From: Deltaproteobacteria bacterium
Lineage (GTDB): Bacteria; Desulfobacterota; DSM-4660; Desulfatiglandales; HGW-15
DNA length: 64,000 nt
NCBI GenBank assembly: GCA_020060215.1
Contig: JAGVAP010000031.1
Span: 62,001-126,000, forward strand
Direction: 5' to 3'
The notes beneath the pieces are model-generated. The model saw only the letters and a list, made by a program, of their open reading frames with translations. It ran no database searches and was not told the origin of the DNA. The number at the start of each line of letters is the position of its first letter. Position 1 is the stretch's first letter. Positions 41,504 through 50,312 of the stretch are shown in pieces. The translations under genes and the position numbers were made by a program.

Positions 41504-42448
41504 ATGCAGGTTGGTCAGAATATTGCTCGCACGGATGGCGGTCGTCGGTGCAGACTGTTTGTGAAACATGTGGTCTGCCTGGTCGGTTGCCTGTCATTCC
41601 TCGCCTCGGCTTCCGGAGCGGTACAGGCGCAAACAGGGTGGCCCCATATGGTCCTTTCAAGGGATGGCACCCCCATCTCCTATGAGGTCCGCGGGGCCGG
41701 GGAGCCGACGCTGGTGTTTGTGCACGGCTGGAGCTGCGATGCGCGATACTGGCGCGCCCAGGTGCCGTATTTTTCCGGTCGGCATCGTGTGGTCACAATC
41801 GATCTTGCAGGCCACGGTCACTCCGGAACCACCCGAACGCGCTATACCATGGAGTCCCTCGGGGAGGACGTGCGGGCCGTCACGGAAGCACTCGGCAGCG
41901 GAACCGTCGTTCTCGTGGGTCATTCCATGGGCGGCTCGGTCATTGCCGAGGCCGCTCGACTGATGCCGAACCGGGTCGTCGGCCTGATCGGGGTGGATAC
42001 GTTTCAGAACATAGCACACCCGATGACTCCCGAGACGGCCAGGACCATCATCGCCCCCCTGGAAGCGGACTTTCGGACCGGAACCCGACAGTTCGTGGGA
42101 GGGATGATCCTGCCCCAGACCGACCCGACGCTTCGCGAATGGATCCTCTCGGACATGTCGGCGGCTCCCCCTGGTGTCGCCCTGAGCGCCATGAACGAGA
42201 TGATGAACCAGTACATCACAGGCGAAGCAGCCGGGGTGTTTGAAAAGGTCCGCGTTCCCGTCATCTGTGTAAATGCGGATCTTTGGCCCATCGACGATGA
42301 GGCAAACCGCCGTCACATGTCTTCCTTCGATGCCGTCGTGCTGAAAGGAGCGGACCATTTTCTGATGATGAACCGTTCGGCGGAATTCAATTCCGCCCTG
42401 GAAAGGGCGATCCATAGGATCTCAGGGACGGCAAAGAAGCCCAAGTGA
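41504..42448 (+). CDS. exported alpha/beta hydrolase
   Basis: A 314-aa hydrolase. Start at 41504 follows GGAAGAGGAG. A signal peptide or anchor runs to about residue 42 (VCLVGCLSFLASASGAVQA). The fold starts MVLSRDGTPISYEVRGAGEP, with oxyanion motif FVHGWSCD, nucleophile GHSMGGSV, acid in NADLWPID and His in KGADHFLMM. Probably an esterase or peptidase acting outside the cytoplasm. One base separates it from the MFS gene, so they form an operon: the hydrolase may release a product that the transporter handles. Confidence 0.88.
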   Translation: MQVGQNIARTDGGRRCRLFVKHVVCLVGCLSFLASASGAVQAQTGWPHMVLSRDGTPISYEVRGAGEPTLVFVHGWSCDARYWRAQVPYFSGRHRVVTIDLAGHGHSGTTRTRYTMESLGEDVRAVTEALGSGTVVLVGHSMGGSVIAEAARLMPNRVVGLIGVDTFQNIAHPMTPETARTIIAPLEADFRTGTRQFVGGMILPQTDPTLREWILSDMSAAPPGVALSAMNEMMNQYITGEAAGVFEKVRVPVICVNADLWPIDDEANRRHMSSFDAVVLKGADHFLMMNRSAEFNSALERAIHRISGTAKKPK

Positions 42449-42449
42449 T

Positions 42450-43649
42450 ATGAGAAACAGGGACAGGATCGTCACCATCTCCTTGACGGTGCTCTGCCAG
42501 AGTTTTCAGGCCCTCTCGATCGGAGGCATAGCGCTCTTCCTTCCGATCATCCGCAAGGACCTGGGGTTGAACTTCGCCCAGGGTGGGAGTCTGGCCGCCG
42601 CGACCATTCTCGTCTATGCCTTGATGCAGATTCCGGCGGGCTATCTCTCGGACCGGTACAGTCCGAAACGATTGTTCATTACCGGCATCCTCGGGTCGAC
42701 CATCCTCACCCTGACCTTTGGCCTGGTGAGCAGCTACTGGCTGGCCCTGGCGAACCAGACCCTTACCGGGTTCTTCCGAGCCCTCCTCTTTGCCCCCGGA
42801 ATGGCGTTGCTCACAGGATGGTTCCCGCCTGATCGAAGGGCAACCGCCACCGGGTTGTATCTGGTAGGTGGAATGTCGGGCAGCGTCATATTCAACATTG
42901 TCGGGCCGCTCATCGTCGCTGTTTCCGACTGGCGCGTCGCCTTCATCAGTGTTGCCTCTCTGGGGATCCTCTGTTCCCTGCTCCTGCTCAGGTTCGGGAA
43001 GGAGTCACCCACCCAGCCCGCCCGGAGGAAGGTCAGCATCCTTGAACCGCTTCAACTCTTCCGTTACCGGATCATGTGGCTCTGCGGGGGCATCCAGTTT
43101 GTCCGCTTCGCCACGATGCAGTCCATTTCCTTCTGGCTGCCGAGCCTCCTGATCGTCGAAAGGGGGATGCCTGTGCAGTACGCGGGGTATGTCGCAGCGG
43201 CCCAGGCCATCCTGACCGCGCCGTCCAATGTCCTGGGGGGCTATATTTCGGACAGGCTGAAGAACCCGATCCTGGTGATCACGGTCTCCTTGATCGTCCT
43301 GGGGATCACTGCGGCGCTGATGGTCAGCGTCCGGAATCTGGCGGCCTTGATTGCGGTCGTGGCAATCAATGCCATCTTTCTGCAGATGTACTTTGGGCCG
43401 CTGTTTTCCATCCCCGTCGAGGTCCTGGGGCCGAGCAAGGCCGGAATATCGACCGGCTTCAGCAACTTCTTTGCCAACATCGGGGCATTCTCCGTCACCT
43501 ATCTCCTGGGGTGGATCAAAGACGGCACAGGCGCATTCAGGTATGGTTTTTACACGATTGCCGCACTTTGCTTGGTGGCCCTGATTCTCACGCTGGTCTT
43601 GGCTTCGGCAAGGCGCAGTGCGCAGGCACCGGCCGTCTCAGGAGCGTGA
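42450..43649 (+). CDS. MFS transporter
   Basis: A 399-aa protein with about 12 hydrophobic segments and the MFS loop GYLSDRYSPKRLFI after segment 2; LLTGWFPPDRRATATGLY and GYISDRLKNPILVI mark the central and second-half loops. Substrate unknown. Cotranscribed with the preceding hydrolase. Confidence 0.88.
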   Translation: MRNRDRIVTISLTVLCQSFQALSIGGIALFLPIIRKDLGLNFAQGGSLAAATILVYALMQIPAGYLSDRYSPKRLFITGILGSTILTLTFGLVSSYWLALANQTLTGFFRALLFAPGMALLTGWFPPDRRATATGLYLVGGMSGSVIFNIVGPLIVAVSDWRVAFISVASLGILCSLLLLRFGKESPTQPARRKVSILEPLQLFRYRIMWLCGGIQFVRFATMQSISFWLPSLLIVERGMPVQYAGYVAAAQAILTAPSNVLGGYISDRLKNPILVITVSLIVLGITAALMVSVRNLAALIAVVAINAIFLQMYFGPLFSIPVEVLGPSKAGISTGFSNFFANIGAFSVTYLLGWIKDGTGAFRYGFYTIAALCLVALILTLVLASARRSAQAPAVSGA

Positions 43650-43808
43650 TGGTGAAGGGGTCGCGCCCTCCAGTTTCTAAAGGGTGCAAACGGTACGGTC
43701 AAATACAGTCTCTTCCTACCTTCCTTTTCCGTTCCCATCCACTAGAGTTGACTCACTCCGGCGGATCCCCGCCGGGGGGACGATCATTCACGGAAGGAGG
43801 CTCGGATC

Positions 43809-44081
43809 ATGCAGAAGATTGGACCTCAGGAACTATATCAGACCCTTACGGAAGAAGAGGCGTTTGACTATCCTCCCCCCAGGAGGACCCTGTGCCCGCG
43901 ATATGAGGATTGCCTGGAAGAAGCTGCCAACCGGTCCTGGGTCTCCTTTACCTGCAGGGGCTGCTATCTGGAAGAGCTGATCCTTGCCGGGAGGGTGAAA
44001 GAGCTTTCTCCACCAAGGATATCAACCACGCTTTTTATGGAGTTTCCGGCCTATACAACACCCGTCGTCCTCGACTCGTAG
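43809..44081 (+). CDS. small hypothetical protein with four Cys
   Basis: A 90-aa protein with a strong ribosome site GGAAGGAGG. Cys in RTLCPRYEDCLEEAA and FTCRGCYLEEL suggest a small metal site. Acidic N-terminus (LTEEEAFDYPPP), hydrophobic end (FMEFPAYTTPVV). I do not know the family. It stands 159 bp after the MFS gene on the same strand. Confidence 0.65.
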   Translation: MQKIGPQELYQTLTEEEAFDYPPPRRTLCPRYEDCLEEAANRSWVSFTCRGCYLEELILAGRVKELSPPRISTTLFMEFPAYTTPVVLDS

Positions 44082-44118
44082 CAGGCGGTCACGGTCGGTG
44101 AAGGGATGGGGAGTCCTT

Positions 44119-45318
44119 TCATTTTCCCTGTTCACCTTGGATCCGAACACGGGGAAAGGCGAGTATCAGCGGGAGGCATGCCCAGGGCAGGACGGACACA
44201 CCCGTCAGGACGCTCTGCATGGAGTAGAGATCGGCCAGTTTGCCCACCAGCGGTGACACCAGGCCGCCCAACCCGTAGGCAAGCCCCATCATCAGGCTGG
44301 CGACCATGGCCCTGCTCCCGGGAGCCAGGGTTTGTGCCATGGTCACCCCGAGGGGCAGTGTGGCAAAGACCAAGGCACCCGCCATCCCTGCGCCGACATA
44401 GACCCAAGACCCATGGAGGCCCAGGAAAAGCAGGAGGACCGGACCCATAAACAAGAAGGTGAAGACGAAGACCGGCTTGAAACCGATGCGGTCTGATACA
44501 TGCCCCGCGATCAGGCCGCTTGCGGTCCCGGCCACTGTGAAAAGGGAGTACATGACCCCTGCAGAGAAAACGGAAAAGCCCTTCTCTACGTAATGAAGAG
44601 GCAGAAAGGTCAGAAAGGACTGACCGATGACGGCCCTGACCACCATGACCGTCCAGATGCAGAGAATGGGCTTCCAGACACGACCCAGGCTGTACTGGAG
44701 AGATCGCAGAAACCCCATTCTACCCAGCCCCTCGCTTTGCGGGAGCGGCACGGCACGAAGCAGGTAGGCGACCACCAAGAGACCGAGCGCCATTGTGAAC
44801 GGCAGTCTGTCCAGACCGTACCGCGTGGCATACCAGGTGATGAACAGCGGCCCGACTCCAAAGGCCATGGTGCCGCCTGTATTGAAAACGGACATCGCGA
44901 ATCCGGCTTTGCTCCCGGAGTAGACCGGCACCAGCCCGGTTAGGGGGGGATGAAACATGGATGAGCCGACGGAGCCCAACGCCACAAGGACAAGCAGGGA
45001 CCAGAAACCGGTGGCAACGCCGGAGAAGGGGATGAACACCACCGGCATGAGGACGCCCAACAGGATGAAGTGTCGAGTGCTGTAACGATCGGCCAGGTAG
45101 CCGACCGAGGGCTGCACAACGAAGGCCAGCAGACGCATGACCCCGGAAATGATACCTACCTCGGCAAGGGATAACCCCATCTCCTGGACGAAAAGGGGAA
45201 AAAGCGGACCGGTGAATGAGCTGTAGAAGTCACCCGTGAAATGGACCAGGGTCAGGGCAAAGAGCACTTTGACGTTGGGCTTGGACGGGTGGGACATTTC
45301 GCTGGATGAGATCGTCAT
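44119..45318 (-). CDS. MFS transporter, fosmidomycin-resistance (Fsr)-like
   Basis: A 399-aa, 12-segment transporter. The first segment ALTLVHFTGDFYSSFTGPLF and GYLADRYSTRHFILLG match the Fsr-type MFS; GHVSDRIGFKPVFVF is the second-half loop. Start at 45318 is favoured because the promoter at 45344-45372 would begin transcription about 20 bases upstream; ATG 45297 is an alternative. Substrate unknown; export of a toxic small molecule is the usual inference. Confidence 0.85.
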   Translation of the reverse strand: MTISSSEMSHPSKPNVKVLFALTLVHFTGDFYSSFTGPLFPLFVQEMGLSLAEVGIISGVMRLLAFVVQPSVGYLADRYSTRHFILLGVLMPVVFIPFSGVATGFWSLLVLVALGSVGSSMFHPPLTGLVPVYSGSKAGFAMSVFNTGGTMAFGVGPLFITWYATRYGLDRLPFTMALGLLVVAYLLRAVPLPQSEGLGRMGFLRSLQYSLGRVWKPILCIWTVMVVRAVIGQSFLTFLPLHYVEKGFSVFSAGVMYSLFTVAGTASGLIAGHVSDRIGFKPVFVFTFLFMGPVLLLFLGLHGSWVYVGAGMAGALVFATLPLGVTMAQTLAPGSRAMVASLMMGLAYGLGGLVSPLVGKLADLYSMQSVLTGVSVLPWACLPLILAFPRVRIQGEQGK

Positions 45319-45343
45319 GCATTCTTGTATTCGTAAAGCATGT

Positions 45344-45372
45344 ACTATAATGTGCTTCTCATGCCCCATCAA
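45344..45372 (-). promoter_or_regulatory. sigma70-type promoter for the Fsr-like transporter
   Basis: Minus strand: TTGATG (45372-45367), 17-bp spacer, TATAGT (45349-45344). It helps decide the start codon of the gene. Confidence 0.5.
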
Positions 45373-45506
45373 GCCCCTTGTCGCACCCCCCCCCGGTCGC
45401 AAGAGGAGGGACTGGCGTCGGGCACCACCTGGTTGAAAGAATTTATAGCACAACAGGAGAAAGGATGCTTGCGCCGGCTTTGCCCGGGAAGCAATAAACG
45501 ACGATC

Positions 45507-46025
45507 GTGCCTCTTACGAATATTGTCCTGATCGGGATGCCCGGTTCCGGCAAGAGCACCATTGGGGTCATCCTGGCAAGGCAGACGACCCGTGATTTCA
45601 TTGACACGGACGTGATCCTCCAGACCAGGCAGGGGCGATCCCTGCAGGATATTGTCGACCGCGAGGGGCCTATGACCCTTCGCAGGATCGAAGAGGAGGT
45701 CCTGCTCGGTCTCTCGGTTCGCAGCCATGTCATCGCCACCGGCGGGAGTGCCGTTTACAGCCACGCGGCCATGAGCCGCTTGCGTTCAGAGGGTATCGTG
45801 GTATTCCTCGACGCGGACCTCCCCACCCTGGAGTCGAGGGTGCTCGACTGGGGGACAAGGGGCCTTGCCAAATCCCCGGAGCAGAGTCTTGCCGAGCTGT
45901 ACCATGAGCGTCTCCCTCTGTACAGGAAGTACGCCGACATCACCATTCCGTCTATGTCTCTCACGCATGAGGGGGTCTCCGCAAGGATCGTCCAGGAACT
46001 TCACCGCCTCTCTTCCTGGGAATGA
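45507..46025 (+). CDS. shikimate-kinase-like P-loop kinase
   Basis: A 172-aa P-loop kinase with shikimate kinase layout: Walker A IGMPGSGKSTIG (9-20), DFIDTDVI with the metal/substrate Asp, LRRIEEEVL with the substrate Arg, and ATGGSAV where the usual motif is ATGGGAV. The Gly-to-Ser change in the substrate loop and a short lid (WGTRGLAKS) mean shikimate may not be its true substrate. GTG start. Not linked to other aromatic amino acid genes. Confidence 0.75.
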   Translation: MPLTNIVLIGMPGSGKSTIGVILARQTTRDFIDTDVILQTRQGRSLQDIVDREGPMTLRRIEEEVLLGLSVRSHVIATGGSAVYSHAAMSRLRSEGIVVFLDADLPTLESRVLDWGTRGLAKSPEQSLAELYHERLPLYRKYADITIPSMSLTHEGVSARIVQELHRLSSWE

Positions 46026-46054
46026 TGCAGGTGGTCTGGTTTGGAAAGAGAAGC

Positions 46055-46083
46055 TTGACATCTGCGTCATCCTTCGATACGTT
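46055..46083 (+). promoter_or_regulatory. sigma70-type promoter for the ATPase gene
   Basis: TTGACA (46055-46060), 17-bp spacer, TACGTT (46078-46083), 37 bp before the start at 46120. The leader would contain the inverted repeat at 46087-46111. Confidence 0.45.
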
Positions 46084-46086
46084 AAG

Positions 46087-46111
46087 AACGATTCGTAACT
46101 AACGAACCGTT
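46087..46111. promoter_or_regulatory. inverted repeat AACGATTCGT / ACGAACCGTT
   Basis: Nine of ten bases pair across a 5-nt centre. It lies directly at the expected start of transcription of the ATPase gene, so it is a good place for a repressor or for self-control. Confidence 0.4.
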
Positions 46112-46119
46112 AAAAACGT

Positions 46120-47268
46120 ATGATCGAAAACCCATTTCAGTACGGCGCCATCGTCCGGGGACCCTTCTTCGCGGATCGAAAACCGGAGCTTTCGGAGCTT
46201 GCCCGGGAAATGGCGAGCCTCAGCAGGGTTTTTCTGGTCTCTCCCCGGAGGTATGGGAAGACCAGCCTGCTTGCGAACCTCCTCGATCGGCTAAAGGAGG
46301 AAGGTCTTGCAACGGCCTACATCGATCTCCATGCCTATCCCGATCTCCGGTCGTTCGCCGCCGGGTTCGCACAGACGACATCGATGGCGCTCGAGACCAG
46401 CGCGGACAGGTTGATCAAGATGTTCGCCGGAATGCAGAGGCTCCGTCCCCGGGTGACGGCTGGGATGGACGGAGAGATCTCGGCCGGTCTTGAAATGGCT
46501 CCCGGCGAAAAGGAGGCCATCCCGGCTCTGATCGAAGGGATGCGCCACGCGGAGGGGCTTGCGCGCAGGAAGAAGAAAAAGCTGGTCATCGTGATCGACG
46601 AGTTCTCCGATCTTGAAAAGTTCGACGGCCGGGCGGTGGAAAAGGCCTTTCGTTCCGAAGTGCAGCAGCAGACGGCTGTGGGATACGTCTTCTCGGGGTC
46701 AGAGGAGCCCGTGATGCTTTCCATGGTGAAGGATAAGAAAAGAGCGTTTTATCGGCTTGGGAGGATCATGGAGCTTGGGCCGATCCCCAGGGAAGATTAT
46801 CTCGATTTCCTCTGCGGCTGGTTTCGGAAAGGGGGCTATGCGCTGGAAAGGGGGAACCTGGCGAACGTCTTGGATGCCGGGAGGGATGTGCCCTATAACG
46901 TGCAGAGGCTCTGTCACGTGCTATGGGACATGGCTCAAGCAGATAGGAAAGTGACCCCCTCTCGGATACAGGCCCTGCCTTCGGTCGTCGCCAAGCAAGA
47001 TTCCCCCCATTTCGAACTCCTTTGGCACACCGCCACTGCTCAGCAGAGGGCCTTGTTGTTCGCCTTGAGCAAAGAGCCCGGGGCCAAGCCCTTCTCAAAA
47101 GATTTCCAGCTCGCGCACGGCATCGGGCCTTCTTCCTCCATCAAGGCTTCTCTGGACTCCCTCGTCAAGAAAGCCATCCTCTACAGGACGAAGGAAGGAA
47201 CCTACGCATTCTCCGACGTCTTCATGCAGTACTGGATCCTTTCGGTCCTGCTGACCGGCTACCCGTAA
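46120..47268 (+). CDS. ATPase_2-type AAA protein (archaeal-ATPase-like)
   Basis: A 382-aa ATPase: ENPFQYGAIVRGPFFADRKP opening, Walker A SPRRYGKTSLLANL (about 41-54), Walker B LVIVIDEFSDLEKF (about 154-167), sensor YVFSGSEEP and a C-terminal winged-helix part (FSKDFQLAHGIGPSSSIKAS) with FMQYWIL. Family members are common in archaea and deltaproteobacteria and often stand alone or near mobile or defence genes; function is mostly unknown. It has its own promoter with an inverted repeat. The 3' end overlaps the convergent UroD-family gene by 10 bp. Confidence 0.82.
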   Translation: MIENPFQYGAIVRGPFFADRKPELSELAREMASLSRVFLVSPRRYGKTSLLANLLDRLKEEGLATAYIDLHAYPDLRSFAAGFAQTTSMALETSADRLIKMFAGMQRLRPRVTAGMDGEISAGLEMAPGEKEAIPALIEGMRHAEGLARRKKKKLVIVIDEFSDLEKFDGRAVEKAFRSEVQQQTAVGYVFSGSEEPVMLSMVKDKKRAFYRLGRIMELGPIPREDYLDFLCGWFRKGGYALERGNLANVLDAGRDVPYNVQRLCHVLWDMAQADRKVTPSRIQALPSVVAKQDSPHFELLWHTATAQQRALLFALSKEPGAKPFSKDFQLAHGIGPSSSIKASLDSLVKKAILYRTKEGTYAFSDVFMQYWILSVLLTGYP

Positions 47269-48509
47269 ACGCCATATCTTCGGGCCGTGTCGAACATGGC
47301 CTTTACGTTCTCAGCCCGCGCTTCGTCGGGGATGCCGATGCCCCCGTCCAAGATGAACCCTCCGCCTTTGCCGACCTCATCGATCAGTTTCCTGCAATAG
47401 GCCGTCACATCTTCCGGAGTCCCCGTACAGAGCATGGACGCGGGAACGTTTCCGCGAATGCACACCACATCCCCCAGGATCTCCTTGGCGCGGAAGATGT
47501 CCGTCCGCTCGAACCAGTAGATCGCTTTGCCCCTTGGGATGTCCCGGATCGTTTCCAGGCGGGTCGTGCAATCGCCCTCCCAGAGCACCAGGGGGACGAG
47601 GTCATGCTCGATCAGGCTCAGAATCACTTTGCGCAGGGGGGGCCAGAAAAAGGTCTTGAACTGGACAGGGGACATGAAGCCGTCCAGACCCTTGTGCATC
47701 GGCATGAAAATGAACGGCATGCCGGTCACCCGGGCCCCTGACACGGCAGCATGGAGGATGAAGGGTGTCAACTTCTCCATGGCCTGGATGAGTCTGTCCG
47801 GCGCCCGGTACATGTCGAGCATGATCCCGCGGGTGCCCCTCAGGAGATCCCCGATATAATCAAAAGGGGCATAGGCGACGCCGCCTGACTGACAGGGAAA
47901 GCCCAGCCCCTTCATCTCGTTTACAAAGGCAGCGGCTTTTGAAAGCATTTCCCTGGCTTCCGTTCCCGCCTTCACGAGTGCCGCCAGAGCCCCTGAGACC
48001 TCCGGAGTCGCAAAGGCGGCTGTGCCGCTCATGAACCGGGTGTAGTATATCGAAGGCAGCGGCGGGATCTGCCGGAGGGGTTCCAAGACCCCATAGTGCC
48101 GGGGGATCACGTGCCGCAACACGAACCCGGTGGGATCGAAGATGAGGTCTTCATATTCCTCGGCGTTCATATACTCCTTTTCCACAAACTGGTAGCACAC
48201 ATCCGGGGGAAGCCCGCCGCCGGGCCAGTTCATATACCGGCATCCCAGGATCTCCATAAGCGGGCCCAGCGCCACCATGGGGAAGAAATTGTTGAACATG
48301 TCCGGCTCAAAATCGATGATGACCTTTTTTCCGGCCGCGCTGAGCTTTTCATAATCGTACATGGCCTCTTTGCAGGTCAGGCCGCCGTATCTACCCGCAA
48401 AGAAGTTGAAAAAAGGCATACAGGGAACTCGGTCGGGGGTCCTGAGTTGAACGGCATCCATGACCCTCTTGGTCCTTTGCGCATAGAACGACTCCGGCGT
48501 ATCTCGCAT
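47259..48509 (-). CDS. uroporphyrinogen decarboxylase-family protein
   Basis: A 416-aa UroD-fold protein. The opening RTPDRVPCMPFFNFFAGRYG is typical of the methyltransferase-like branch (MtbA/CmuA-type and uncharacterised UroD proteins of anaerobes) and not of haem synthesis HemE (about 350 aa). CIRGNVPASMLCTGTPEDV and GGGFILDGGIGIPDEARAEN are the usual C-terminal motifs. It may move methyl groups to a corrinoid or act on an unknown substrate; no corrinoid protein is next to it. Start at 48509 has AAAGGAG 12 bases upstream. Confidence 0.82.
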   Translation of the reverse strand: MRDTPESFYAQRTKRVMDAVQLRTPDRVPCMPFFNFFAGRYGGLTCKEAMYDYEKLSAAGKKVIIDFEPDMFNNFFPMVALGPLMEILGCRYMNWPGGGLPPDVCYQFVEKEYMNAEEYEDLIFDPTGFVLRHVIPRHYGVLEPLRQIPPLPSIYYTRFMSGTAAFATPEVSGALAALVKAGTEAREMLSKAAAFVNEMKGLGFPCQSGGVAYAPFDYIGDLLRGTRGIMLDMYRAPDRLIQAMEKLTPFILHAAVSGARVTGMPFIFMPMHKGLDGFMSPVQFKTFFWPPLRKVILSLIEHDLVPLVLWEGDCTTRLETIRDIPRGKAIYWFERTDIFRAKEILGDVVCIRGNVPASMLCTGTPEDVTAYCRKLIDEVGKGGGFILDGGIGIPDEARAENVKAMFDTARRYGVYG

Positions 48510-48733
48510 CTGAGTGCTGCTCCTTTCCTCGGTTATCGTCTGAAACCTGCCTTCGCGCCGTAGCCCACAGCAGGTCCTGATCCCGGCCAAGATTTCATTG
48601 CGGCATTTTGGCATACCTCCATGGGAAGGGGAAGGACGTAAGTGCATCTGAACAGCCGTGCCGGGATGTAACCCTTTTCACCCTTCTGATCGTCTATAGA
48701 GGCAAAACGGATTCTACAGGAAAGGAGTCGATC

Positions 48734-49051
48734 ATGGAGAAAACAAAGAGATACGGATTGACCCTGGTTTTCGCGGTGGTATTCTTCCTTTTGACCTTTT
48801 CCCCGGAAGCCCGGGCGGGAGGAGTCGACGTTCATATCGGGATAGGTCTTCCTTTCCCGGGTTACGTGGTCGTTCCACCTCCTCCGCCTCCTGTGGTGGT
48901 CATTCCGGCCCCTTATGGCTATCCCGGGCCGGTCGTGCTGCACCCCCGGGGTTATGATCGCCCCCGTCGTGATCACCACCACGGCCAGTGGGGGAGAAGG
49001 GGTCTTCGAGAACATGAGAGACACAACGGACGCCGCGATCGACGGCGATGA
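48734..49051 (+). CDS. small secreted Pro- and His/Arg-rich protein
   Basis: A 105-aa protein. AAAGGAG precedes ATG 48734, which opens a signal peptide (YGLTLVFAVVFFLLTFSPEA, cut near ARA). The mature part begins GGVDVHIGIGLPFPGYVV, has a PPPPPP run, then a basic tail rich in Arg and His (RDHHHGQWGRRGLREHERH). Such proteins are common, small and poorly known exported proteins. It lies 18 bp before the isochorismatase-type gene. Confidence 0.7.
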   Translation: MEKTKRYGLTLVFAVVFFLLTFSPEARAGGVDVHIGIGLPFPGYVVVPPPPPPVVVIPAPYGYPGPVVLHPRGYDRPRRDHHHGQWGRRGLREHERHNGRRDRRR

Positions 49052-49069
49052 TCTTCTGGAGGCCTGGAA

Positions 49070-49708
49070 ATGGTCGATTTCAGGGTTGTGCCCGAGCGTA
49101 CAGCGCTCCTCAACATCGACATGCAGAACTGCTTTGTCGAGGGTTCTCCGATTTCCGCTGCTGAAGGACGGGCCGTTCTCGACCGCATCAACCGCTTGTC
49201 CGTCGCATGCCGGGAGGCCGGTATTCTGGTGGTTCATACCCGTCTGGTGCTGCGGCCGGACGGCTCCAACTTGGGAGTCCTGGGGGAGACCTCACCCCCT
49301 GCAAAGGCAGGGATGCTCAACCAAGGAAGCGTTTCCACTGCGCTCCACAAGGATCTCTTGATCGACCCCCTCGACATCCTCCTGGACAAGCCCAGGTTCG
49401 GCGCCTTTCACGGCACCGATCTCGAACTGGTCCTGCGAGGCCGCGGCATCGACACCGTGATCATCTCCGGGATTGCGACGAATGTGTGCTGCGAGACGAC
49501 GGCGAGGGAGGCCATGGTCCGCGACTTCCATGTCTTCTTCCTGAGCGATGGAACGGCCACGGCTCCGATGGGCAATGCCTCGGCGGCCGAGCTCCAAAAG
49601 GCCACCCTTGCGACCGTGGGGTTTCTGTTCGGACAGGTGCTCACGGTCGACGAGATGATCGAGAAGATCGGCCGTTTTGACAAACGCCACGGTGCTAGAG
49701 TACTCTAA
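49070..49708 (+). CDS. isochorismatase-type cysteine hydrolase
   Basis: A 212-aa cysteine hydrolase. The triad is visible: Asp in LLNIDMQNCF (17), Lys in LLDKPRFGAF (about 107) and Cys in GIATNVCCETTAREA (about 141). Family members split amides such as nicotinamide, N-carbamoylsarcosine, biuret or ureidoacrylate. No signal peptide. Downstream is an exported RidA-like protein 46 bp away, a pairing that recalls pyrimidine or carbamate breakdown gene sets (RutB with RutC), but no other rut genes are here. Confidence 0.88.
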   Translation: MVDFRVVPERTALLNIDMQNCFVEGSPISAAEGRAVLDRINRLSVACREAGILVVHTRLVLRPDGSNLGVLGETSPPAKAGMLNQGSVSTALHKDLLIDPLDILLDKPRFGAFHGTDLELVLRGRGIDTVIISGIATNVCCETTAREAMVRDFHVFFLSDGTATAPMGNASAAELQKATLATVGFLFGQVLTVDEMIEKIGRFDKRHGARVL

Positions 49709-49753
49709 TGCACGGGGAGCCGACGAAGAGAAAACATCGAACGGAGGTGTGCC

Positions 49754-50221
49754 ATGAAACGTTTCGTGAGTGCTGCTGCGGTAGGTGTTTCTGTTCTCTT
49801 GGCGGGAGCTGCATTTGCGCAGGAGGGGAAGAAGATGGGTGTGAAGGTAGAGTACTACAAGACGCCCAGGGCCATGGCCCTGCCGTTCTCAGACGCGGTG
49901 AGGGTCGGTAACATCCTTTACCTGTCCGGTGAGATCGGGATCGATTACTCCACGATGAAGATCGTTCCGGGGGGCATCAAGGCGGAAACCAAGCAGTGCC
50001 TGGAAAACATCAAGAAGACCCTGGAGAAGTACGGCTCTTCCATGGACCGGGTTTTCAAGTGTACTGTGATGATCGAAGAGATGAAGGAATGGCCCCTGAT
50101 GAACGAGGTGTACGTGACCTATTTTGACAGGGATCGCCTGCCCGCCAGAAGCGCCATTGGTGCGGACGGGCTCGCACTGGGGGCAAAGGTGGAGATCGAA
50201 TGCATTGCGACGGTGGATTGA
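49754..50221 (+). CDS. exported RidA/YjgF/Rid-family protein
   Basis: A 155-aa protein with GGAGGTG before the ATG. Residues 1-22 are a signal peptide (FVSAAAVGVSVLLAGAAFA). The rest is a standard Rid domain: FSDAVRVGNILYLSGEIGID, ENIKKTLEKYGSSMDRVFK, and PARSAIGADGLALGAKVEIE with the Arg used to bind the substrate carboxylate. Rid proteins remove reactive enamines/imines in the cytoplasm; a periplasmic form is unusual. Likely cotranscribed with the hydrolase. Confidence 0.85.
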   Translation: MKRFVSAAAVGVSVLLAGAAFAQEGKKMGVKVEYYKTPRAMALPFSDAVRVGNILYLSGEIGIDYSTMKIVPGGIKAETKQCLENIKKTLEKYGSSMDRVFKCTVMIEEMKEWPLMNEVYVTYFDRDRLPARSAIGADGLALGAKVEIECIATVD

Positions 50222-50312
50222 CCCGCACGTCCCGGAGCTCCTTTCGGACTCCTCTGCGTTTGATCATGCGGTCATCCTGAAGGGTCGATGGGAAAGATCT
50301 GCTCCGCCGTTC

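Noticed and set aside
47259..48509. Haem-synthesis uroporphyrinogen decarboxylase (hemE)
   Set aside because: At 416 aa it is too long for HemE, and the opening and C-terminal motifs fit the methyltransferase-like UroD branch.
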